A stretch of DNA of 64,000 nt, taken from assembly GCA_003481745.1 (NCBI GenBank), contig QULP01000004.1, positions 353,718 through 417,717 of the forward strand, read 5' to 3'. This document shows positions 34,283-44,142 of this stretch, one piece after another. This DNA comes from Firmicutes bacterium OM04-13BH (GTDB lineage: Bacteria; Bacillota; Clostridia; Lachnospirales; Lachnospiraceae). Every line of letters begins with the position of its first letter. The stretch's first letter is position 1. Position numbers and translations under genes: made by a program. The notes under the pieces were generated by a model. The model was given only the letters and a program-made list of their open reading frames with translations, made no database searches and was not told the origin of the DNA.

Positions 34283-37131
34283 TTACTGATCTGTCTGATA
34301 ACCGAAACGGTTGTCGGATTATTCATTTTTTCTGTCAAGCTTACTGCTTTCTTATAATGTTTCTTTGCCTGGTCTTTTTCACCAAACCGAAGCAGAACCA
34401 GTGCCATATATGCCTCAGCACGCTCCAGTCCCCAATAGTATCCATTTTTCTCAAAACAGGCAATCGCTTTTTCAAGATAAGTTCTGGCCTCTGTATTTTT
34501 TTCCATAAAATAATACATCTGACCTACATTAGAATAAAACTGTCCCAGACCATTTGTTACGACTTTTTCTGTTCCCTTTTCTATCGCTATTTTATAATAA
34601 GAAAGTGCAGATTGATACTCTTTCATTTCCCTGCATACATCTCCGATGTAATTATAGCAGGCTGCAATATTCATTGCATACTGTCCGCTTCCCCCGTCGC
34701 GGTTTTCAAAAAACTCCCTGGCCTGTGTCAGAAGTGCCCTGGCTTCTTCATATCTTCCCTCATGAAGCAGATACCAACCTTTGAGTCTCATAAAAATACC
34801 TTTTTCATCGGTATCTGTCTCATCGATTAATTTCATTCCCTCTTTCACATACTTTTTAACCAACAGAAGATTCTCTATCTGAATTCCATAGAAAATCATC
34901 TGTTTATAATTATTCAGACGTGCTTTATTATCATTTAAGGTCTCTGCAAGCGATTCGCTTGCCTTGATATTCGCCAGTCCGGTTTCATATTCTCCGATAG
35001 CAATATCAAAACGACCTTTTACATAATACATTTCCATTTTCATTTCCTGAAGCTGATGAGAATCTCCTTCAAACCGGATTACCTCTTCTGCCAGGCGCAA
35101 AATTTCGTCTGCATGAAAAGAAAGTTCCTGGTTATCGTCGCCATATTCCATCTCCCAATGAAGAACAGGAAAGTTTTCATTGACTATCGTATAATATTCT
35201 TTCAAATATGCAATTTTATATTGATATACCTTCACCAGATTATGGCACTTCTCATAGTGGTGAATTGTCATTGGGAGATACGCAAAATTTTTCTTCCCTG
35301 TTGCTTTTGCCTCGTAATATTCTGCTAAAATCTGATGGTATGCTCTCTTTTTACCTACACTTTGTTTGTCATAAATATACTCTTTAAACACCTGATGTTC
35401 AAATTTATAATAAACATTCCAGCCTACTAAGAGTTCTTTGATTAAATGTCGTTCCTGAAGTTTCTCTAGGACACGAACCAATGTCAGGCGATCCATATCC
35501 AGATGCAAAAGCTCAATCTCTTCGATACTGACTTTCTCCGGAAACAGACTCATACAGTTTAATACCTCCAATTCCTGTTCCGGCAGCCCAACCAGACGCG
35601 CTTTTATCACATTGTTGGTTTTCTGTGATTTTTCAAGGGTATATCCTTTTTCTTTCATCAGATTAATGGATTCCATCAGGAAAAATGCATTTCCTTCTGT
35701 CATGCGGTATACATTCTGTCGTTTCTTTTGATCTTCACTCAACTCCGGAAGAAACTTGCATAAAATTTCGTTGGTTTCTTTTTCATTAAACGGAAACAGA
35801 TTAATCACATGAAGCCAGCCTTTTTTTACAATGTTATTTAAAGACTCCATCACATCGGCATCTTTTTCCTGATTAAACGTGCACATCAAAAGAATCTTAT
35901 GCGTACCAAAAGTAAGAAGCAGACGATTTAACAGCTGAAGACTGGTCTGATCCATCCACTGGATATCATCAAAAAACAGAACCACTTTATTGTGCTCCAA
36001 AATCTTACGGAACATGTCAATCACTGCCTGCTCCATGACCTGATAATTCAGTGCACCGGATTTTCCATTTTCCTCCATGACTTTTCCCTTAAAAAAATGT
36101 TCCAGCTGTTCCCATTTTTCTTCACTCATGGATTCTCTTAAAACCTGATAATCCGCCCTCTGTTCCACTTCCCAGAAAATATCACTCCATGGACGAAGGA
36201 AAAATTCGGATTCCTCACGATAGCAGGCCGCATACAGACCAATCATCTGATAACCCTTTACCATCTGCATTGCTTTATCGAGCAGTGCTGATTTTCCAAC
36301 ACCGTCTTCTCCGCCAATTGCCACACATCTGGGACATCCATCTTTTGCTCCGCCCACAATACATTCACTGATTTGGTAAATTTCTTCATTTCTTCCCCAG
36401 AATGGCAGGTTCCAGATAACGCCATCTGAGTTTGTATTTCCTTTCACATTAAAAATCCGGTGAAATAATTCGGTTACTTCTGACGATGGTTCTACGCCAA
36501 GCTCATCCGCAAGAATTTTCTCCAAATCATAATACAATTTGATCGCCATATTATAATTTCCATTTAAGGCATAAATATCCATAATTTCATAATACAGCTT
36601 TTCATTATACGGATCCTGTTTTAATAAAATATTACTGTATTTTTGAATTTCTTCCATGTTTTTTGTCGCATCCGCTTTATACAGTTTTTCACGTGCCACT
36701 TTCACGAACCGTTTATTATACTGTTCCTGCATGGCTGAAATCCATTCCTCAAATTCATAACTGTTTTTAATCATGAAATGAGAAAGAAATCCCTGCTCCT
36801 CTGCATCAAGCAAATTCTCATCATTGAGATTATCCCAGTCAATTTCTGGCATACACTCCGGATTAAGAGAAATGCTCGTATGACCAACTGTCACAAGGAT
36901 TTCTTTTCCTAAGAGTTTTTTTATCTGATATACTGCTTCTCTAAGGTTTTTTCTTCCAACATTTTCGTTGTCCGCTCCCCAAAGCACAGATATGATTTCC
37001 TCTCTCGTTGCTGTTTTCTTTACACACAAATAGTAAAAAAAGCCCTCCGCCTTCTTATATGGAAAGTTCACTCTCTCCCCATCCATCTCCACATAAGGGC
37101 GTCCTAGAAGATATACTTTAATATTTGCCAC
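34267..37131 (-). CDS. BTAD/AAA/TPR transcriptional activator (SARP-MalT-like)
   Basis: A 954-residue regulator. Residues 1-95 form an OmpR-like winged helix (KVYLLGRPYVEMDGERVNFP, GRKNLREAVYQIKKLLGKE). Residues about 100-240 form a bacterial transcriptional activation (BTAD) domain. A STAND-type AAA ATPase follows, with Walker A GGEDGVGKSA near 275 and Walker B VVLFFDDIQWMDQTS near 383. The C-terminal 350 residues are TPR-like helical repeats (EYQSALSYYKIAIEKG and similar). Such proteins act as ligand-switched activators. It sits directly upstream of hutH on the same strand, so histidine metabolism is a candidate target. The start is GTG 37131 with GAGGG seven bases upstream. Confidence 0.87.
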   Translation of the reverse strand: MANIKVYLLGRPYVEMDGERVNFPYKKAEGFFYYLCVKKTATREEIISVLWGADNENVGRKNLREAVYQIKKLLGKEILVTVGHTSISLNPECMPEIDWDNLNDENLLDAEEQGFLSHFMIKNSYEFEEWISAMQEQYNKRFVKVAREKLYKADATKNMEEIQKYSNILLKQDPYNEKLYYEIMDIYALNGNYNMAIKLYYDLEKILADELGVEPSSEVTELFHRIFNVKGNTNSDGVIWNLPFWGRNEEIYQISECIVGGAKDGCPRCVAIGGEDGVGKSALLDKAMQMVKGYQMIGLYAACYREESEFFLRPWSDIFWEVEQRADYQVLRESMSEEKWEQLEHFFKGKVMEENGKSGALNYQVMEQAVIDMFRKILEHNKVVLFFDDIQWMDQTSLQLLNRLLLTFGTHKILLMCTFNQEKDADVMESLNNIVKKGWLHVINLFPFNEKETNEILCKFLPELSEDQKKRQNVYRMTEGNAFFLMESINLMKEKGYTLEKSQKTNNVIKARLVGLPEQELEVLNCMSLFPEKVSIEEIELLHLDMDRLTLVRVLEKLQERHLIKELLVGWNVYYKFEHQVFKEYIYDKQSVGKKRAYHQILAEYYEAKATGKKNFAYLPMTIHHYEKCHNLVKVYQYKIAYLKEYYTIVNENFPVLHWEMEYGDDNQELSFHADEILRLAEEVIRFEGDSHQLQEMKMEMYYVKGRFDIAIGEYETGLANIKASESLAETLNDNKARLNNYKQMIFYGIQIENLLLVKKYVKEGMKLIDETDTDEKGIFMRLKGWYLLHEGRYEEARALLTQAREFFENRDGGSGQYAMNIAACYNYIGDVCREMKEYQSALSYYKIAIEKGTEKVVTNGLGQFYSNVGQMYYFMEKNTEARTYLEKAIACFEKNGYYWGLERAEAYMALVLLRFGEKDQAKKHYKKAVSLTEKMNNPTTVSVIRQISKEAGF

Positions 37132-37244
37132 TTTTTATCCCTCACATTTGTAATAGAAGAACAGATGAATATTGCCATTTTTCATTCTGTCCGGTATCTC
37201 TGATCCAGGTACAAAACCATACCTGCTTTTCAGTTCTATACTTT

Positions 37245-37274
37245 AGTATACTCTACTCGTACAACTTGTGTCAA
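37245..37274 (-). promoter_or_regulatory. Promoter of BTAD regulator gene
   Basis: On the reverse strand TTGACA (37269-37274) and TATACT (37245-37250) are 18 bases apart, about 115 bases upstream of the GTG start. A second TTGACA lies just upstream. Confidence 0.5.
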
Positions 37275-37363
37275 CTCTTGTCAAATTGTCTAAAAATTTA
37301 TTGAAAATATTTTCTTTCTAGTATAAGATAAACTTATCATCAATCTTCAGAGGGGGAATCTTA

Positions 37364-37759
37364 TTGTTACGAAAACCAAAAATACTCTATTACTCAAATG
37401 GACAAACTCAAAAAGAAAAAGCCATCGAAAAAGCCGCAAAACGCCTTGGCGCAGATTTTATTTCCATTTCTGAAACAGATTGTACCCAGACCGTCGGTTA
37501 TCTTGCTAAAGTAAAAGGATTTCCAGTGCATAAAACTTCTATTCTGGAAAACATCTCTGCTGTCTGTCAGGATGTGATGATTCTCTGCTATTTTCCAAAT
37601 ACCCGTCTCGACCTTTTACTTGCATCTATTCGAAACGGTGAAACTCCTGCTGTTGATTTAAAAGCAATCCTGACACCACAAAACTGCTTCTGGACTTTTT
37701 CTCAGCTTTATCAGGAATTACTTGAAGAACATTTAAGTCTGTTTTCCAATCAGGAATGA
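37364..37759 (+). CDS. DUF3783 domain protein
   Basis: A 131-residue cytoplasmic protein. The C-terminal part (about 70-125, CYFPNTRLDLLLASIRNGET and LTPQNCFWTFSQLYQELLEE) matches the DUF3783 pattern known from clostridia; no function is established. The N-terminal half looks like a small alpha/beta domain (KILYYSNGQTQKEKAIEKAA). The start is TTG 37364 behind AGAGGGGGA, the only well-placed codon. It diverges from the BTAD regulator gene and ends in a strong terminator, so it is a single-gene unit. Confidence 0.75.
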   Translation: MLRKPKILYYSNGQTQKEKAIEKAAKRLGADFISISETDCTQTVGYLAKVKGFPVHKTSILENISAVCQDVMILCYFPNTRLDLLLASIRNGETPAVDLKAILTPQNCFWTFSQLYQELLEEHLSLFSNQE

Positions 37760-37800
37760 CCCATTCTATCTTATATAGCACAACTACATTAATGAAGAAA

Positions 37801-37833
37801 AAGCCGGTTTTCGAGATAGAAAACCGGCTTTTC
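37801..37833. terminator. Bidirectional terminator
   Basis: AAGCCGGTTTT (37801-37811) pairs with AAAACCGGCTT around a 7-base loop, flanked by A-rich and T-rich tracts. It separates the DUF3783 gene from the convergent aldolase gene. Confidence 0.85.
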
Positions 37834-37888
37834 CTTCTTAGAACATCTTTTTACCAAATGGCTTTTTTTATTTCGACAGGCTTTTTTA

Positions 37889-38737
37889 CTACTCCTGCTG
37901 AAATGGTGTATTGAAAACCTGAATATGTCGTTTGACATTTTCATAAGTTCCCTCTGTCATTGCTGTATTTAAGTCAAAATAGTTATGCTTTTCATTTGAA
38001 GCAATATATTCTTCTACTTTCTTTGTTAAACTGTTAAAACTTGCTGTCGCAATATTTACTTTTCTGATCCCAAGTGAAATTGCTTTCTGGAAGTCTTTGT
38101 CTGTGATTCCGCTTCCTCCATGCAGTACCAGCGGAATATCTATGTTTTCATGGATCCTTTCAAGCACATCAAATGCCAGTGTTGGAGCTACCGGATAATT
38201 TCCATGCGCATTTCCAATTGCAACTGCTAATGCGTCAATTCCTGTCTCTTTGGCAAACACTTTTGCATCATCCGGGTCTGTACAACGGATTCCGTGGTCA
38301 CAGCTTCCATCTTCACTTCCACCAACCAAACCAAGTTCTGCTTCTACGGTTACTCCATATTGTTTTGCCAGCTCTACTACTTTTTTTGTATTTGCAATAT
38401 TTTCTTCAAACGGAAGTGTGGATGCATCTAACATAACAGAAGTAAATCCCAGTTCCAGCGCTTTCTGTACCGTTTCAAAGGTAAGACCATGATCCAGATG
38501 AACTGCAACATCTACTTTCGCTTCTTTTGCAGCCTGAATCATCATCGGTCCCATTAAATGAAGTGGAGAATGTTTCAGTCGCACCTCTGCAATCTGAAGA
38601 ATAATCGGTGTATCTAATTCCTCTGCTGCCTGAATTGCACCTCGTACCATTTCCATATTTCCAACGCTGAATGCTCCGCATCCAATCTTATTTTTCTGTG
38701 CTCTTTCGAGTAATTCTTTCATTTTTACAAGTGACAT
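37889..38737 (-). CDS. Class II ketose-bisphosphate aldolase
   Basis: A 282-residue enzyme of the fructose/tagatose-bisphosphate aldolase family. Zinc ligands and active-site features are visible: VAVHLDHGLTFETV near 80, EAELGLVGGSEDG near 133, IGNAHGNYP near 178 and LVLHGGSGITDKDFQKAI near 207. It cleaves a phosphorylated ketose to dihydroxyacetone phosphate and an aldehyde; the exact sugar is not clear. ATG 38737 follows AAGGAG. It overlaps the upstream MFS transporter gene by a few bases, and a DeoR regulator gene diverges from the pair, so it probably acts in catabolism of an imported sugar or sugar acid. Confidence 0.88.
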   Translation of the reverse strand: MSLVKMKELLERAQKNKIGCGAFSVGNMEMVRGAIQAAEELDTPIILQIAEVRLKHSPLHLMGPMMIQAAKEAKVDVAVHLDHGLTFETVQKALELGFTSVMLDASTLPFEENIANTKKVVELAKQYGVTVEAELGLVGGSEDGSCDHGIRCTDPDDAKVFAKETGIDALAVAIGNAHGNYPVAPTLAFDVLERIHENIDIPLVLHGGSGITDKDFQKAISLGIRKVNIATASFNSLTKKVEEYIASNEKHNYFDLNTAMTEGTYENVKRHIQVFNTPFQQE

Positions 38738-38739
38738 AA

Positions 38740-39999
38740 TCATTCTCCTTCCTGACAAACTGCTGTCTGACATGCATTTACTTTTTCTTTTTTAATTTCC
38801 CTCTCTAATAAAATTAAAGAAATTAATGCGAGTGCTGCGCTGAATGCTCCAATAGCAAATACAACATTGATGTCATATCCATCTCCAAGCACGGCATTGG
38901 TAATTGCCGGTGCACTTAGAGTTGCCACCGCAATACCAAACATAACATATCCATAATTTTCTCCGGAATGTTCCATTCCAAAAATAGAACTTGATAAAGA
39001 TGGGAAACTTCCCATAATTCCACCATAGCAGGCATACATCATCACAACGCATACTGTCGTAATTCCTGCCGGTGCAAATACCAGGAGTAACATTGCACTC
39101 ACTGCTACTACCAATACTACTTTTATACAGATAATCCTTCCTACTTTATCCGCTGCTGTCGGCAGACAAAGCCTTGTAGCTGCATTACAGACCGAACCTG
39201 CCATAACCGCCGCAACTGCAACTGAAGCACTGATTCCTCTGTCCATCTGTACCGTCTGTGACAATGGAGATAAAATCAGATATGGAATCAAGCCAAACAT
39301 CATAGTTGCAAACAAGAAATAAAATTTCTTTGTGCGGAACATTTCTCCGGATGTATACTGTTTTCCTGTATACACCGGCTTTCCACCTGCCTGTGCACTG
39401 CCTGTTCCAACTTCCCCTGCTTTTGGATTTCGGATAAAGATACTTGCCAAAATCCATGAGATTCCAATAAACGTTCCGATTACTAAAAATGTTTTTTCAA
39501 TTCCAATTTTAGAAAGCAAACTTCTTGAAACCGGTGCCATAAAAAATCCAAACAGACCGTTTGCCGTTACAATCACACCCGATGAAAATCCGGTTCTTCC
39601 CGGAAACCATTTCTGTGCGGCAGAAAGAATGGTTGTATAAATCATTCCCTGTCCAAACCCCTGTAACAATCCATAAGTGATATACATCATGACCGGTGAT
39701 GGTCTCAGTGCCAGTGCACTTAACAAAATACTGGCTGTAAAAATCGCACCGCCCGATACAATTGCAATCTTTGGATTTTTCTTATCCTGAATTCTTCCTC
39801 CTACAATATTTCCGAGTACAAATGTGACAAAACTCAGATAAAAACACATCGATGTCTGACCCTGGCTCCATCCGGTTAACTCCATTGCATACGGCTGGTA
39901 AATTGACCAGATATGTGGATAACCTGTAAAAAAAATGGCAAATGCACCAAATACCAGTATCAGATATTTTGTAACCGCTCCTGTCCTTTCTTTTTTCAT
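38740..39999 (-). CDS. MFS transporter, OFA (OxlT-like) family
   Basis: A 419-residue membrane protein with 12 predicted helices. The N-terminal half contains YPHIWSIYQPYAMELTGWSQ and GRIQDKKNPKIAIVSGGAIF, the C-terminal half CYGGIMGSFPSLSSSIFGME. These match the oxalate/formate antiporter-like branch of the major facilitator superfamily, whose members carry organic acids or other anions. ATG 39999 follows GAGGGAG. It is the first gene of the aldolase operon, and the aldolase stop-start overlap implies coupling. The carried compound is unknown. Confidence 0.85.
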   Translation of the reverse strand: MKKERTGAVTKYLILVFGAFAIFFTGYPHIWSIYQPYAMELTGWSQGQTSMCFYLSFVTFVLGNIVGGRIQDKKNPKIAIVSGGAIFTASILLSALALRPSPVMMYITYGLLQGFGQGMIYTTILSAAQKWFPGRTGFSSGVIVTANGLFGFFMAPVSRSLLSKIGIEKTFLVIGTFIGISWILASIFIRNPKAGEVGTGSAQAGGKPVYTGKQYTSGEMFRTKKFYFLFATMMFGLIPYLILSPLSQTVQMDRGISASVAVAAVMAGSVCNAATRLCLPTAADKVGRIICIKVVLVVAVSAMLLLVFAPAGITTVCVVMMYACYGGIMGSFPSLSSSIFGMEHSGENYGYVMFGIAVATLSAPAITNAVLGDGYDINVVFAIGAFSAALALISLILLEREIKKEKVNACQTAVCQEGE

Positions 40000-40183
40000 A
40001 GCTTCTCCCTCTTCTTTTTTTGATAATATTTTGAACATCTTTTGATTAATTATTGATTACAAATTATCATCTTTTTGGTAATTCGTCAATAGCTTTTTCA
40101 AAATTTTTAAATTTTGCTTCACAAGTTACTCAAAATATTATACAATAATACTCACAAAACAACTTTTTGAAAGAGGGTTTAAT

Positions 40184-40948
40184 ATGAGAACCAAACGAAT
40201 TGACCTAATTGAACGTTATATAGAAGAAGAAAAACTGGTTTCCTTAGATGTACTCTGTGAAAAATTTGCTGTATCCAAAAACACCATACGCCGCGACATT
40301 GAAGAACTGGTTAAAAAAGGTGTCGTAGAAAAAGTATACGGAGGTGTTTCCTTTAAAGCACCGCCATCCGATACCCCACTCGTTCCTTATGAAAAACGCC
40401 ACACTGTCTTAAATGCTGAAAAAGATACCATCTCAAAAAAAGCCGCCTCTTTTGTAAAAGAAGGCGACATTATTTACATTGATACCGGAACAACCTGCTT
40501 AAATATGGTCGATTACCTGGCACATGTTCCATGTACAATTATTACAAACAGCCTGAGGATTTTTATGAAAGCTGTACAATATCCAGATTTGCAGATTATT
40601 TCTCTTCCCGGCAGACTAAACCGTGATACATTATCCTTTGTCGGAAGTGAAATTCCAACCTATCTGCGCACTTACAACATTACGAAAGCATTTATGGCAT
40701 CTACCGGAGTCAGTATTCAAAACGGTCTGACCAATGCCTCTGCCGATGAATATGCAATTAAAAAAACTGTCATAGAAAACAGCCAGACTCGCTTTTTACT
40801 CTCTGACCATACAAAATTTGGGAAATTCGCACTCATGACTTATTGTCCACTTAGTGAAATTCAATATTTGATTACGGATACTACTCCACAACAGAAATAT
40901 CTGGATTACTGTAAAGAACATGAAATTATAATAGAAGTGACAAAATAA
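40184..40948 (+). CDS. DeoR-family transcriptional regulator
   Basis: A 254-residue repressor-type protein. The N-terminal DeoR helix-turn-helix (about 6-60) includes LDVLCEKFAVSKNTIRRDIE and KVYGGVSF. The C-terminal sugar-phosphate sensing domain has the family hallmarks DTGTTCLNMVDYL and ITNSLRIFMKA, and SDHTKFGKF near the end. Such regulators bind a phosphorylated sugar and repress nearby transport and metabolism genes. It diverges from the MFS-aldolase operon across a 184-base AT-rich region and is the likely regulator of that operon. Confidence 0.9.
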   Translation: MRTKRIDLIERYIEEEKLVSLDVLCEKFAVSKNTIRRDIEELVKKGVVEKVYGGVSFKAPPSDTPLVPYEKRHTVLNAEKDTISKKAASFVKEGDIIYIDTGTTCLNMVDYLAHVPCTIITNSLRIFMKAVQYPDLQIISLPGRLNRDTLSFVGSEIPTYLRTYNITKAFMASTGVSIQNGLTNASADEYAIKKTVIENSQTRFLLSDHTKFGKFALMTYCPLSEIQYLITDTTPQQKYLDYCKEHEIIIEVTK

Positions 40949-41065
40949 GTTTCGTACAGCGTAAATTAAGCAGCTGCCATATTGACGCTAAATGATTTTC
41001 TCATATACAGGACAGAGAAATGAGACACAGCGGTGGCTACGACGATTGACAAAAACGCAGTAGAT

Positions 41066-41100
41066 AAAAAAATGGCTTTCAAGTTCATCACTTGAAAGCC
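41066..41100 (-). terminator. Terminator of clpB-DUF4250 operon
   Basis: GGCTTTCAAG (41074-41083) pairs perfectly with CTTGAAAGCC (41091-41100). On the reverse strand it is followed by seven U residues, 14 bases past the DUF4250 stop codon. Confidence 0.9.
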
Positions 41101-41113
41101 GTTTTCCCAGTTT

Positions 41114-41287
41114 TTATACAAACTGATTACATCCTTTATCATAAGTATAATCAATATTGCCCAGTTTCTTCTCTAATTCTTTTTTGTCCAAATCCATTGC
41201 CTGGCACATATCATCTAAAGAAGAATAGAAATCTCTCAGTTTCAAATTTACAAAACTTAACAAAATCATCGGGTCTTTTGGTATCAT
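41114..41287 (-). CDS. DUF4250 domain protein
   Basis: A 57-residue gene beginning MIPKDPMILLSFVNLKLRDF and ending GCNQFV, the recognisable full length of DUF4250, a small protein family of unknown function widespread in Lachnospiraceae. The middle (SSLDDMCQAMDLDKKELEKK) is a predicted helical, HTH-like pair. ATG 41287 lies one base after the clpB stop codon, with GGAG inside the clpB end as ribosome site, so it is translationally coupled to clpB and presumably shares its heat-shock control. Confidence 0.8.
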   Translation of the reverse strand: MIPKDPMILLSFVNLKLRDFYSSLDDMCQAMDLDKKELEKKLGNIDYTYDKGCNQFV

Positions 41288-41288
41288 T

Positions 41289-43883
41289 TTACTTTACTCC
41301 TTCTTCACGCTTCGCAGTCAATTCTCCATTTTCTACGTCTATGACGATGGTATCTTCCGCTCTTACATTTCCGGAAAGAATCAATTTTGCGGTCAGTGTT
41401 TCCACATATTTCTGCAGATATCTCTTCAGAGGACGAGCGCCATATACAGGGTCATATCCGCCCTCAATAATATAGTCTTTTGCTGTATCTGTCAAGCGTA
41501 AAGATAATTCCTGATCTTTTAGTCTGCGATTCAAATCAGCCACAAGTAAATCAACAATTCCACCGATATTCTCTTTTGTCAATGGCTTGAACATTATAAT
41601 TTCATCCAGACGATTTAAAAATTCCGGTCTGAAATGAGCACGCAGTTCTGCATCTACTTTGTCCCTTGCATCCTGACTGATTTCACCATTTTCTTCGATT
41701 CCATCCAACAAGTAAGGAGAACCGATGTTGGATGTCATAATCAGAATCGTATTTTTAAAGTCTACGGTACGTCCCTGCGAATCTGTGATACGACCATCAT
41801 CCAATACCTGTAATAATACATTAAAGACATCAGGATGTGCTTTTTCAATTTCATCAAATAAAACTACGGAATATGGTTTTCTTCTGACTGCTTCGGTCAG
41901 CTGACCACCTTCTTCGTATCCAACGTATCCTGGAGGCGCTCCAATTAAACGAGACACAGAATATTTCTCCATGTATTCACTCATATCGATACGCACCATG
42001 TTCTGCTCATCATCAAACAGCGTTGCCGCCAAAGTCTTAGCCAATTCTGTTTTACCAACACCAGTTGGACCAAGGAACAGGAATGAACCGATTGGTTTTG
42101 TTGGGTCTTTAATTCCGGCTTTGGAACGAATAATGGCATCTGTTACTTTTGTAACCCCTTCGTCCTGTCCAATGACACGTTTATGCAGTTCCTCTTCCAG
42201 ACCAAGGATTTTTGTTTTTTCTCCTTCGGTCAGTTTTGCTACCGGAATACCGGTCCATCTTGAAATAATTCTTGCAATTTCGTCATCGGTTACACTTTCA
42301 TGTACCAGAGATAAATCCTGATTTTTCACTTTTTCTTCTTCGATTTCAAGCTGTTTTTGCAGTTTTGGCATTTCTCCGTACTGCAATCTTGCTGCCTCAT
42401 CAAGATTATAATCTCTCTGCGCTTTCTGAATTTGTTTATTCATATCCTCAATCTGCTCACGCAGTTTGGATAATTTCTCAACGGAAGCTTTTTCATTATC
42501 CCACTGGGCTTTTCTTCCATTAAATTCATCACGCAGTTCTGCCATTTCTTTCTGCAGTTCCACCAGACGATCCTGACTTAAACGGTCATTTTCTTTTTTC
42601 AGCGCTGCTTCCTCGATTTCCATCTGCATCAGTTTACGATTTAACTCATCAAGTTCTGCCGGCATGGAATCAAGTTCGGTTTTAATCAGAGCACAGGCTT
42701 CATCCACCAGGTCAATCGCTTTATCCGGTAAGAAACGATCCGAAATATAACGGTTTGATAATGTTGCTGCTGCAACCAATGCACTGTCTGTAATCTTTAC
42801 GCCATGGAATACTTCATAACGCTCTTTTAATCCACGAAGAATTGAAATCGTATCTTCGACTGTCGGTTCATTTACCATAACCGGCTGGAATCGTCTTTCA
42901 AGAGCTGCATCTTTTTCAATATACTGACGATATTCATCAAGAGTCGTTGCACCAATACAATGCAGTTCACCTCTTGCAAGCATTGGTTTTAACATATTTC
43001 CGGCATCCATGGCGCCTTCTGTTTTACCAGCACCTACAATCAGATGAAGTTCATCGATAAACAGAATGATTTTTCCTTCACTCTTTCTGACTTCTTCCAG
43101 TACCGCTTTTAAACGTTCCTCAAATTCACCACGATATTTTGCACCTGCAACCAGTGCGCCCATATCAAGGGCAAAAATCTTTTTATCTTTTAAGCCCTCC
43201 GGAACATCACCTTGTACAATACGCTGTGCTAATCCTTCTACTGCTGCTGTTTTACCAACACCAGGTTCACCAATTAAAACCGGATTGTTTTTGGTTTTTC
43301 TTGAAAGAATACGAATGACATTTCTGATTTCGGCATCACGACCGATAACCGGGTCAAGTTTCTGCTGTCTTGCTTTTTCTACCAAATCCTGACCATATTT
43401 ATTTAAGGTATCATAAGTTGCTTCCGGATTATCAGAAGTCACTCTCTGGTTTCCTCTTACTGTACTCAATGCCTGTAAGAAACGTTCCCTTGTGATTCCA
43501 TATTCCTGCCAGAATGATTTCATAGTCGGACTCGGGTTATTTAAAAGAGCCAAAAATAAATGTTCAACAGAGACATATTCATCTCCCATCGCTTTGGCTT
43601 CGTCCTCCGCACTGACCAGTGCTTTATTTAAATACTGACCAATATACTGCTGACCTCCGGACACTTTTGTTCTGGCATTTAATGCCTGTTCAATTCGATT
43701 CAGAAAATGCTCTTTCTGAATCTCCATTTTTTCAATCAGCTTCAGTATCAGGCTGTCCTCCTGATGCACCAGGTTGTAAACCAGATGCTCCTGCTCAATC
43801 TCCTGATTTCCAAATTCATAAGCAGTCTTTTCCAAATCCTGTACTGCCTGAAGTGATTTCTGTGTAAATTTGCTAATGTTCAT
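41289..43883 (-). CDS. clpB: ATP-dependent chaperone ClpB
   Basis: An 864-residue disaggregase with the complete layout: Clp N-domain (1-145), first AAA+ module with Walker [10 protein letters not shown] near 206, a long coiled-coil middle domain (about 400-530) that distinguishes ClpB from ClpC/ClpA, second AAA+ module with Walker [10 protein letters not shown] near 606 and the C-terminal D2 domain. It rescues aggregated proteins with DnaK. The ATG follows GGAGGG. Upstream lies a CIRCE operator overlapping the promoter, so HrcA control is expected. A tandem of mobile elements begins immediately beyond that operator. Confidence 0.96.
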   Translation of the reverse strand: MNISKFTQKSLQAVQDLEKTAYEFGNQEIEQEHLVYNLVHQEDSLILKLIEKMEIQKEHFLNRIEQALNARTKVSGGQQYIGQYLNKALVSAEDEAKAMGDEYVSVEHLFLALLNNPSPTMKSFWQEYGITRERFLQALSTVRGNQRVTSDNPEATYDTLNKYGQDLVEKARQQKLDPVIGRDAEIRNVIRILSRKTKNNPVLIGEPGVGKTAAVEGLAQRIVQGDVPEGLKDKKIFALDMGALVAGAKYRGEFEERLKAVLEEVRKSEGKIILFIDELHLIVGAGKTEGAMDAGNMLKPMLARGELHCIGATTLDEYRQYIEKDAALERRFQPVMVNEPTVEDTISILRGLKERYEVFHGVKITDSALVAAATLSNRYISDRFLPDKAIDLVDEACALIKTELDSMPAELDELNRKLMQMEIEEAALKKENDRLSQDRLVELQKEMAELRDEFNGRKAQWDNEKASVEKLSKLREQIEDMNKQIQKAQRDYNLDEAARLQYGEMPKLQKQLEIEEEKVKNQDLSLVHESVTDDEIARIISRWTGIPVAKLTEGEKTKILGLEEELHKRVIGQDEGVTKVTDAIIRSKAGIKDPTKPIGSFLFLGPTGVGKTELAKTLAATLFDDEQNMVRIDMSEYMEKYSVSRLIGAPPGYVGYEEGGQLTEAVRRKPYSVVLFDEIEKAHPDVFNVLLQVLDDGRITDSQGRTVDFKNTILIMTSNIGSPYLLDGIEENGEISQDARDKVDAELRAHFRPEFLNRLDEIIMFKPLTKENIGGIVDLLVADLNRRLKDQELSLRLTDTAKDYIIEGGYDPVYGARPLKRYLQKYVETLTAKLILSGNVRAEDTIVIDVENGELTAKREEGVK

Positions 43884-43933
43884 AAAAATCCCTCCATCTA
43901 TATCAAAGGCTATTGTTTTCTTGTTCTATTGCA

Positions 43934-43962
43934 AATATAACACTATTTGTTAGCACTGTCAA
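43934..43962 (-). promoter_or_regulatory. clpB promoter
   Basis: On the reverse strand TTGACA (43957-43962) and TATATT (43934-43939) are spaced 17 bases apart. The -35 hexamer lies inside the CIRCE operator and inside the core repeated at the junction of the two mobile elements, so it survives integration. Confidence 0.75.
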
Positions 43963-43976
43963 GATGTGAGTGCTAA
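43950..43976. promoter_or_regulatory. CIRCE operator of clpB (HrcA site)
   Basis: TTAGCACTG (43950-43958), nine bases, then GAGTGCTAA (43968-43976). It matches the CIRCE consensus TTAGCACTC-N9-GAGTGCTAA except for one base in the first arm. It overlaps the clpB -35 element, as expected for HrcA repression. The second arm forms part of the attachment core of the mobile elements. Confidence 0.9.
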
Positions 43977-43978
43977 TT
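43956..43978. other. Attachment-site core, left junction of element 1
   Basis: These 23 bases match 57030-57052 at 21 positions (shared blocks CTGTCAA and TGAGTGCTAATT). One copy is at clpB and the other at the boundary between the two elements, the arrangement expected for att sites. The exact crossover point within the core cannot be fixed from this window. Confidence 0.75.
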
Positions 43979-44060
43979 ATTTTGTGAAGAATTTGTGATG
44001 CCTTGATTTTATGGGCTTCACAGGGATTTTTCACTTGCTTTCGCACTCGATTTTCTTGAT

Positions 44061-44130
44061 TTGACCACATTTTTACCACAAATTCTTGGAAAAATATATT
44101 CGTCTGATTTTCTTACCACATTTTACGACA
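44061..44130. promoter_or_regulatory. Integrase arm-type sites, left end of element 1
   Basis: Four related 9-10-mers, TTGACCACA, TTTTACCACA, TCTTACCACA and TTTTACGACA, occur in two close pairs between the core and the integrase gene. The same motifs recur at 56896-56924 at the other end, as expected for arm-binding sites of a lambda/Tn916-type integrase. Confidence 0.65.
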
Positions 44131-44142
44131 ACGACTTATGGT

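Noticed and set aside
40966..41154. Reverse-strand 62-codon hydrophobic frame after clpB
   Set aside because: It spans the clpB-DUF4250 terminator and overlaps the DUF4250 gene in another frame; no ribosome site.
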